Positions 1 to 4,135 of a stretch of DNA of 6,741 nt are shown piece after piece. The DNA is taken from contig JAITQQ010000159.1 of NCBI GenBank assembly GCA_031288855.1, positions 1 through 6,741 of the forward strand, in the 5' to 3' direction. Numbering within the stretch: position 1 is the stretch's first letter; each line of letters begins with the position of its first letter. A program made the position numbers and the translations under genes. The DNA comes from Prevotellaceae bacterium. GTDB taxonomy: Bacteria; Bacteroidota; Bacteroidia; Bacteroidales; UBA932. The notes beneath the pieces were generated by a model that saw only the letters and a list, made by a program, of their open reading frames with translations, was not told the DNA's origin and did no database searches.

Positions 1-603
1 TTGAAGCGTGTGGTTTATCTCGCCCAAATGTTGATGCGTAAATGCCTTATAAATGGAAATATTTGACGCGCGGTAACTGAAATGCGATGTTTCGGCGAGC
101 TGTTTTCCCGCGCCGGTGGCGCCGGTGAGCGCGTGAATATAAATATCATCAGCCATCCATTTGTGAGCGGCCAGCGGCGCCAAGGCCAAAATAATGGCCG
201 TAGCGAAACAGCCGGGATTTGCCACGTAAGCGGCCGCCGCAATGTCATTCCTGAACAATTCGGAAACGCCATACACAAAATGTTTGTCTCCAAACTTATT
301 TTCTACCCGGAAATCATTCCCAAGGTCGATCACTTTACAGTGTGCGGGTATTTTATGCGTGGTCAAAAACTCCCGCGACAAGCCGTGTCCAAGGCACAGG
401 AACAACACATCGGGCTCGCCCAACGTGTCGGTAAAATGCAAATCGCAGTCGCCGTACAAATCTTTGTGCACCGACGACACCGCCTGTCCATTGAGGCTGC
501 TCGTCAGCAACGCGGTAATCGTTACGTGGGGATGGTTCAACAATATTCTGATCAACTCCCCGCCGGTATAGCCGGTAGCGCCGGCAATAGCTACTTTAAT
601 CAT
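1..603 (-). CDS. argC: N-acetyl-gamma-glutamyl-phosphate reductase, N-terminal part (gene runs off the left edge)
   Basis: Reduces N-acyl-gamma-glutamyl phosphate to the semialdehyde with NADPH, the third step of arginine biosynthesis, in the cytoplasm. The first 201 residues are present, of a family length usually around 310-350; no stop codon lies inside the window, so the C-terminal substrate-binding part is missing here by truncation of the window, not by mutation. The start ATG at 601-603 opens MIKVAIAGATGYTGGEL, a Rossmann dinucleotide-binding loop (residues about 3-17). The active-site cysteine is Cys132 in NPGCFAT (129-135). The segment LTGATGAGK (159-167) and the later HFSYRASNIS / KAFTHQHLGEI (174-195) also match ArgC. 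It overlaps the argG stop by 8 bases (ATGATTAA), so translation is probably coupled. In related genomes the next gene is usually argD, which cannot be checked here. In Bacteroidota the acyl group may be succinyl rather than acetyl. Confidence 0.96.
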   Translation of the reverse strand, partial: MIKVAIAGATGYTGGELIRILLNHPHVTITALLTSSLNGQAVSSVHKDLYGDCDLHFTDTLGEPDVLFLCLGHGLSREFLTTHKIPAHCKVIDLGNDFRVENKFGDKHFVYGVSELFRNDIAAAAYVANPGCFATAIILALAPLAAHKWMADDIYIHALTGATGAGKQLAETSHFSYRASNISIYKAFTHQHLGEINHTLQ

Positions 604-1783
604 TTTCGTGTACGGCATAATAAATCTTTAACGGATTAGACAGCACTTTGGAAAAGCCCACCACATCGGCGCCGGTAAACGAAGTGTTGATTTCGCCATA
701 TTGCCCGAACTTCGCATTCATCAAATCGTAGGGCGACGAACAGCCCAACACCGCAAAATGGTAAGGCCGCAACTCCACCGTCACCACGCCGCACACCGCC
801 TTTTGCGTGTCGGACAAAAACGTTTCGATATTCCGGGCCAACGGATCGAGATATTGCGCCTCATGCATGAGTTGCCCATACCAGCCTGCCAACTGTTCTT
901 TCCAGTACAACTGCCCTTTGGTGAGCGTGTGCTTTTCGAGCAAATGATGGCTTTTAATAATAATCATCGGCGCAGCCGCCTCAAACGCCACCCGGCCTTT
1001 TATGCCGATGATGGTATCGCCCACGTGCGTGTCGCGCCCCACGGCAAATTTCGAAGCCAACGCATGCAGCTTGCGGATAAGCGCCACCGGCTTCAACGGC
1101 TCGCCGTTCAAAGCCGTTGGCTCACCCTGATGAAATGTAATAGTGATTTTTTCGGGCGCTGTTTTTTCAAGTTGCGACGGATAAGCCTCATTGGGCAAAT
1201 ACGTGTCGGACTTCAAAGTTTCCACACCGCCAATGCTCGTACCCCACAGGCCTTGGTTAATCGAATATTTTGCTTTTTCCCACGAAAGGTTATATCCGTT
1301 CTTGGCCAAGTAGGTAATCTCTTCCTCGCGCGACAAAGCCAATTCCCTGATCGGGGCAATTACCTTTATGCCGGGCGCCATCACTTCAAACACCAAATCA
1401 AAGCGCACTTGGTCGTTTCCCGCACCGGTGCTGCCATGCGCCACATACGCAGCCTGCAACTTTTGTGCATGTTTCAACACCGCCAACGCCTGAAAAACCC
1501 GCTCCGAACTTACCGACAACGGATACGTGGCATTTTTTAAAATATTCCCGAAAATTAAATATTTAATCCCCTTGTTGTAATATTCCTCTTCCACATTAAT
1601 AGCGGTATGCGTAGCCGCCCCAAGCGCAAGCGCACGTTCTTCTATTTTACGCTCTTCTTCTTTTGAAAAACCACCGGTATTCACCAAGGCGGTATGCACT
1701 TCCAAACCTTTCTCATTTTTCAGGTAAGGTACGCAAAACGAGGTATCCAACCCACCGCTAAAAGCCAACACAACTTTTTCCAT
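596..1783 (-). CDS. argG: Argininosuccinate synthase
   Basis: Condenses citrulline and aspartate with ATP to give argininosuccinate, the penultimate step of arginine synthesis; cytoplasmic and normally a tetramer. The protein has 395 residues, full length for the family (about 400). The ATP PP-loop is AFSGGLDTS at residues 7-15. HGSTGAGNDQVRFD (116-129) is the conserved nucleotide/citrulline-binding segment, and SINQGLWG (174-181) and the stretch GDTIIGIKGRVAFEAAAP (255-272) are further family signatures. It lies 47 bases downstream of the GNAT gene on the same strand, with only AT-rich sequence between, and its stop overlaps the argC start. All three genes therefore look like one transcript. 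There is no Shine-Dalgarno sequence before the ATG, which is normal for this phylum. Nothing in the sequence suggests loss of activity. Confidence 0.98.
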   Translation of the reverse strand: MEKVVLAFSGGLDTSFCVPYLKNEKGLEVHTALVNTGGFSKEEERKIEERALALGAATHTAINVEEEYYNKGIKYLIFGNILKNATYPLSVSSERVFQALAVLKHAQKLQAAYVAHGSTGAGNDQVRFDLVFEVMAPGIKVIAPIRELALSREEEITYLAKNGYNLSWEKAKYSINQGLWGTSIGGVETLKSDTYLPNEAYPSQLEKTAPEKITITFHQGEPTALNGEPLKPVALIRKLHALASKFAVGRDTHVGDTIIGIKGRVAFEAAAPMIIIKSHHLLEKHTLTKGQLYWKEQLAGWYGQLMHEAQYLDPLARNIETFLSDTQKAVCGVVTVELRPYHFAVLGCSSPYDLMNAKFGQYGEINTSFTGADVVGFSKVLSNPLKIYYAVHEND

Positions 1784-1830
1784 GCTATTGTAAATTATAA
1801 ATATAGATTAATTATTTTTTACTGCCAAGT

Positions 1831-2481
1831 TTAAAGTAACGTTCTGAAAAGTGCACGAAACGCGAATACCGGCGCGGCCGCCAATGTTTTTACCGGCGTT
1901 GTAATAAAAGAAGTCAACGCCGGCGTTGCCGATTTTACCGGCTTCGGCTTGTATTCCGGATCGTACAAGAGTGCCGTACACAAGCACATTTTCCGGTCGT
2001 TGCGTTCGAGAATATCGTAATTTTTGCACCCTTTACAGCCGTCCCAAAACTCCTTGTCGTCGGTTAATTCGACAAACGGTACCGGCCGGAATCCCAATTC
2101 GTAATTAATTTTCATCACCGCGGGGCCGGTAGTAATGCTGAAAATTTTAGCTTTCGGGTAACATTTTCGCGACAAAGCGAATATTTCCCGTTTGATTTTT
2201 CTCGCCAGCCCGCTGTGCCGGTAAGCATGCGCCACGATAAGCCCGGAGTTGGCCACAAATTGTTTATGGCTCCATGTTTCGATATACGAAAAGCCTATGA
2301 TTTCATCATTTTCTATCGCCACTACGGCTTTCCCTTCAATCATTTTTTGGGCAATGTATTCAGCTGTACGGTTGGCAATGCCTGTTCCCCTTTCCTGTGC
2401 GGAAATATAAACCAACTCACAGATTTTTTCCGCATATTTCACATGGCTACAATTTGCCTGACAGATGGTAATATTACTCAT
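1831..2481 (-). CDS. GNAT-family N-acyltransferase of the arg operon; candidate N-acetyl/N-succinylglutamate synthase
   Basis: The 216-residue protein is a GCN5-related acyltransferase. The acyl-CoA pyrophosphate loop is visible as YRHSGLA (87-93, the R-x-x-G-x-A form), preceded by the central strands KAVVAIENDEIIGFSYIETW (51-70) and FVANSGLIVAH (75-85), and followed by KINYELGF (124-131). A conserved-looking block WDGCKGCKNYDIL...CLC (146-168) holds four cysteines (149, 152, 166, 168) spaced like a metal site. The last 45 or so residues are Pro/Ala/Thr-rich and look like a loose tail. It is the first full gene after the arginine leader ORF and precedes argG-argC, an order I recall from other Bacteroidota. 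From this context I infer that it acylates glutamate in the first step of the pathway, in place of classical ArgA or ArgJ. The family is certain; the substrate is inferred. The start is fixed by an in-frame TAG just upstream of the ATG. Confidence 0.85.
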   Translation of the reverse strand: MSNITICQANCSHVKYAEKICELVYISAQERGTGIANRTAEYIAQKMIEGKAVVAIENDEIIGFSYIETWSHKQFVANSGLIVAHAYRHSGLARKIKREIFALSRKCYPKAKIFSITTGPAVMKINYELGFRPVPFVELTDDKEFWDGCKGCKNYDILERNDRKMCLCTALLYDPEYKPKPVKSATPALTSFITTPVKTLAAAPVFAFRALFRTLL

Positions 2482-2534
2482 CTAAGCAATAAAATTTAAA
2501 GATTAAAAAATACAAATGGATTCTTGAACAAAGG

Positions 2535-2542
2535 CCTCCTTA
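2535..2542 (-). promoter_or_regulatory. Perfect Shine-Dalgarno-like sequence TAAGGAGG at the leader stop
   Basis: TAAGGAGG is fully complementary to the 16S rRNA anti-Shine-Dalgarno core, and its TAA is the stop codon of the leader ORF. It is too far (about 53 bases) from the GNAT ATG to serve it directly. The nearest possible start is a TTG three bases downstream (2529-2531), which opens only an 11-codon ORF. None of the other genes in the window has an SD, so this one may have a regulatory use such as holding a terminating ribosome, or may be chance. Confidence 0.45.
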
Positions 2543-2605
2543 GGCACATCTTCGGACGTGCCGTCTCCGTTGGTTTAAATCAATAGTATAGCCTTTTTCG
2601 TTCAT
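2540..2605 (-). CDS. Arginine-rich leader peptide (putative attenuator peptide), 21 residues
   Basis: This small ORF reads ATG to TAA in the leader of the arginine operon. The peptide begins MNEKGYTIDL and then carries QRRRHVRR (12-19): five arginines in seven residues, encoded CGG AGA CGG CAC GTC CGA AGA, then Cys-Ala-stop. This is the design of amino-acid operon leader peptides such as those of the his and trp operons: a short ORF loaded with codons for the end product, in front of the biosynthetic genes. The ATG lies 9 bases after the -7 box, so the mRNA would have only about 5 bases before it. The A-rich start context suits initiation in this phylum. The last arginine codons lie within the hairpin at 2543-2562. 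The peptide probably has no function after synthesis; stalling on its codons would be the signal. Expression is not proven. Confidence 0.75.
   Translation of the reverse strand: MNEKGYTIDLNQRRRHVRRCA
2543..2562 (-). promoter_or_regulatory. RNA hairpin within the leader ORF
   Basis: On the minus-strand RNA, GGCACGUC pairs with GAUGUGCC around a CGAA loop, giving eight continuous pairs including one G-U. On the plus strand the same G-U position would be an A-C mismatch, so the stem is fully formed only in the arg transcript. It covers codons 15-21 of the leader ORF, including Arg18 and Arg19, and ends one base before the stop codon. A ribosome paused on Arg13-15 would therefore interfere with its 5' arm. 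The alternative GACG-GCA-CGUC stem (2555-2565) shares that arm and excludes this hairpin. Confidence 0.65.
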
Positions 2606-2614
2606 AATTCGGCG

Positions 2615-2644
2615 CAAAGGTAATTATTTTTTTAATATTACAAA
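2615..2644 (-). promoter_or_regulatory. Promoter of the arg operon (Bacteroidota type)
   Basis: Reading the minus strand, TTTG (2641-2644) is the -33 box and TACCTTTG (2615-2622) matches the -7 consensus TAnnTTTG, with an 18-base spacer, close to the usual 19 or so. Transcription should start near 2610, just before the leader ORF. This is the best-formed promoter in the window and lies within the purQ promoter region on the other strand. Confidence 0.75.
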
Positions 2645-2661
2645 AAAAAATCATATTTTTG
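2631..2661 (+). promoter_or_regulatory. Promoter of purQ (Bacteroidota type)
   Basis: TATTTTTG (2654-2661) matches the -7 consensus TAnnTTTG. The -33 position holds only TTTA (2631-2634, 19-base spacer), a three-of-four match. The start site would fall near 2666, leaving about 11 bases before the purQ ATG. The region overlaps the divergent arg promoter. Confidence 0.6.
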
Positions 2662-2676
2662 TACAAAAGTTTATTT

Positions 2677-3366
2677 ATGAAATTCGGCGTTGTGATTTTT
2701 CCCGGGTCAAATTGTGACCATGACATGATTTATATTTTCCGTGAGCTTTTAAAAAAAGATGTGGTGGAATTGTGGCACAAAGATCACAACCTGAAAGGCG
2801 CAGACTGCATTCTGTTGCCCGGCGGGTTTTCCTACGGCGACTACTTGCGGTGCGGGGCGTTGGCCAAGTTCTCGCCGGTCATGAAAGAAGTGATGGAATT
2901 TGCCGACAAGGGCGGTTTTGTGATGGGAGTATGCAACGGTTTTCAAATTTTATGCGAAAGCGGATTACTGCCCGGCGCGCTGTTGCCCAACGATTCCCAA
3001 AAATTTATATGTAAAAATATATACCTGCTGCCCGACAGTAAAACGTCGCACCTGACGCACTACCTGCCGTCGGGAAAACCGCTGAAAATACCCATTGCGC
3101 ACGCCGACGGGCGTTATTACGCAGACGAAAAAACACGTGCGGAACTACGGAAAAACGACCAGATATTATTCCGCTACTGCGATGAAACAGGATTGGTTTC
3201 AGACCTCACCAATCCGAACGGATCGGTGGACAATATTGCAGGCGTATGCAACGCAAAGAAAAACGTGTACGGCATGATGCCGCACCCCGAGCGGGCTGCC
3301 GACGCAACATTGAACAACTGCGACGGATTAAAGATATTTGATTCCATGCTGAAGATGCTCCGCTGA
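2677..3366 (+). CDS. purQ: Phosphoribosylformylglycinamidine (FGAM) synthase, glutaminase subunit PurQ
   Basis: Releases ammonia from glutamine and passes it to PurL for conversion of FGAR to FGAM, the fourth step of purine synthesis; it acts in a cytoplasmic complex with PurL and PurS. The 229-residue protein is the normal size of a free-standing PurQ. The class I amidotransferase triad is Cys86 (GVCNGFQ, 84-90), His203 and Glu205 (MPHPER, 201-206). Other family motifs are FPGSNCD (8-14), PGGFSYGDYLRCGA (48-61), HADGRYY (142-148) and NPNGS (179-183). I chose the ATG at 2677 over an in-frame TTG at 2659 because that TTG lies inside the -7 box, upstream of the expected transcript start. The gene stands alone: no purL or purS is next to it. 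Many relatives carry a fused long PurL with this domain at its C-terminus, so a separate PurQ implies the split enzyme form in this organism. Confidence 0.97.
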   Translation: MKFGVVIFPGSNCDHDMIYIFRELLKKDVVELWHKDHNLKGADCILLPGGFSYGDYLRCGALAKFSPVMKEVMEFADKGGFVMGVCNGFQILCESGLLPGALLPNDSQKFICKNIYLLPDSKTSHLTHYLPSGKPLKIPIAHADGRYYADEKTRAELRKNDQILFRYCDETGLVSDLTNPNGSVDNIAGVCNAKKNVYGMMPHPERAADATLNNCDGLKIFDSMLKMLR

Positions 3367-3373
3367 AACTACT

Positions 3374-4063
3374 TTACGGATTATCTGCCCGGTAGTAAAA
3401 ATCGAGCAAAACCGTTGACAGGCTGTCGCGGCACAACACGCAAGACGAAGACTCCGCCAATTCCTTGACACGGCGTGCCTGCACACGCAAACTATCGGTA
3501 GCCGGCGACGTCTTAAATGTGACAATAGCTTTGTCAAAATACTTCCTGAAAATATAAGCCTCAAGCCCTGTTATTTGCTTTTTCAACAACATGCCCTCCA
3601 ACGTGCCGTTAAAAAATTCCTGCCGGTAAACCTTTGCAAAATGAAGCAACCTGATACTTTCTTCCACTTCCCTGTCGGTACGCGGAAAGCCTTCCCGCTC
3701 TATGCGCACCATCGTACGCACCATATCTTTCAATGACCTCAGCGGCGCATCGGCTTCCAACAACAGCTCAACTTCTTCCAACACGCTAAGGTATTCAGGG
3801 CGGGAAACGGTATCAAAAACCGCATCGTGGCGATATTTGAACGACACTTCATCGTATATTTTCAATAGCGTATGATATTGTTGCGTGAGCCCCGAGAAAG
3901 CACTAAATCCTGTATCGGAAGTTAACTTCGGAGAAGCGCGGTAAGTGTTAAAAAACGAACGGAACACATCAAAAGCCTTGCAAAACCCCTCAAAATAGGC
4001 ATCCTGCTGTGCAAAAGCGCCCAATGGCATGAGTAACAATCCTATTAATATGTATTTTTTCAT
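3374..4063 (-). CDS. Exported protein of unknown function
   Basis: I do not recognise the family. The 229-residue product starts with a clear Sec signal peptide: basic MKKY, a hydrophobic core (ILIGLLLMPLG) and a signal peptidase I site AFA|QQ after residue 18, giving a mature periplasmic or secreted protein of about 211 residues. No lipobox cysteine is present. The mature part looks largely helical and charged, for example 93-125 and 129-175. It has few cysteines; one pair, Cys208 and Cys211 in CVLC near the C-terminus, could form a disulfide or bind a ligand. It ends 7 bases from the converging purQ stop and is divergent from the 785-residue protein gene. A TAAATTTG box upstream (4087-4094) suggests its own promoter. 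No enzymatic motif is visible. Confidence 0.85.
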   Translation of the reverse strand: MKKYILIGLLLMPLGAFAQQDAYFEGFCKAFDVFRSFFNTYRASPKLTSDTGFSAFSGLTQQYHTLLKIYDEVSFKYRHDAVFDTVSRPEYLSVLEEVELLLEADAPLRSLKDMVRTMVRIEREGFPRTDREVEESIRLLHFAKVYRQEFFNGTLEGMLLKKQITGLEAYIFRKYFDKAIVTFKTSPATDSLRVQARRVKELAESSSCVLCRDSLSTVLLDFYYRADNP

Positions 4064-4086
4064 GTCCGGCCGAATATTAACAAGTG

Positions 4087-4094
4087 CAAATTTA
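4087..4094 (-). promoter_or_regulatory. -7 box for the exported-protein gene
   Basis: On the minus strand TAAATTTG matches TAnnTTTG, 23 bases before the ATG at 4063, which would leave a leader of about 18 bases. I see no good -33 TTTG at the right distance, so only the -7 box supports this call. Confidence 0.45.
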
Positions 4095-4105
4095 TAAAAT
4101 TTTCT

Positions 4106-4113
4106 TATATTTG
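4106..4113 (+). promoter_or_regulatory. -7 box for the 785-residue protein operon
   Basis: TATATTTG matches the -7 consensus TAnnTTTG exactly. The start site should fall near 4118, leaving about 18 bases before the ATG at 4136. No clear -33 box is visible. The location argues against translation from the TTG at 4118. Confidence 0.55.
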
Positions 4114-4135
4114 CAGATTGGTTTTATTTTTACCC

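Larger units (their letters stand above)
2482..2610 (-). promoter_or_regulatory. Leader region of the arg operon, attenuator-like
   Basis: The predicted transcript leader runs about 130 bases from near 2610 to the GNAT start. In order it contains: the 21-codon arginine-rich ORF, a strong hairpin inside its 3' half, its TAA stop, TAAGGAGG, a GCCTTTGTTC segment, and an AT-rich stretch with six Ts (2505-2510) before the GNAT ATG. GCCTTTGTTC (2526-2535) can pair with GAAC (2600-2603) plus AAAGGC (2591-2596) at the start of the leader ORF, with one codon bulged out. This would form a long-range helix enclosing the arginine codons. Competing short hairpins are possible within it. I do not see a textbook intrinsic terminator (GC-rich hairpin directly followed by Ts), so control could act on transcription or on translation. 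The architecture is seen in the sequence; the mechanism is inference. Confidence 0.65.

Noticed and set aside
108..130. Direct repeat of cgccggtg
   Set aside because: It encodes the conserved LTGATGAG segment of ArgC; the repeat comes from the protein sequence.
82..639. 185-codon plus-strand ORF opposite argC
   Set aside because: It lies antisense to clear ArgC coding sequence with the Rossmann loop and catalytic cysteine; its product is a basic, low-complexity translation with no family features.
701..1540. 279-codon plus-strand ORF opposite argG
   Set aside because: Antisense shadow of a full-length argininosuccinate synthase; the product is rich in Arg/His/Gln, as expected from reading GC-rich codons backwards.
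1784..1830. TATATTTA before argG as an internal promoter
   Set aside because: It lacks the final G of TAnnTTTG and has no -33 box; the AT-rich 47-base gap fits a simple operon spacer.
1808..2029. 73-codon minus-strand ORF overlapping the end of the GNAT gene
   Set aside because: It lies in another frame within the GNAT tail and has no recognisable features.
2505..2510. T-run in the arg leader as part of an intrinsic terminator
   Set aside because: Only weak, short stems can be drawn directly before it; a terminator here is possible but not supported.
2543..2562. cUUCGg tetraloop hairpin on the plus strand, as a terminator or element for purQ
   Set aside because: It lies upstream of the purQ promoter, has an A-C mismatch on that strand and no T-run after it. 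It fits better as part of the arg leader on the minus strand.
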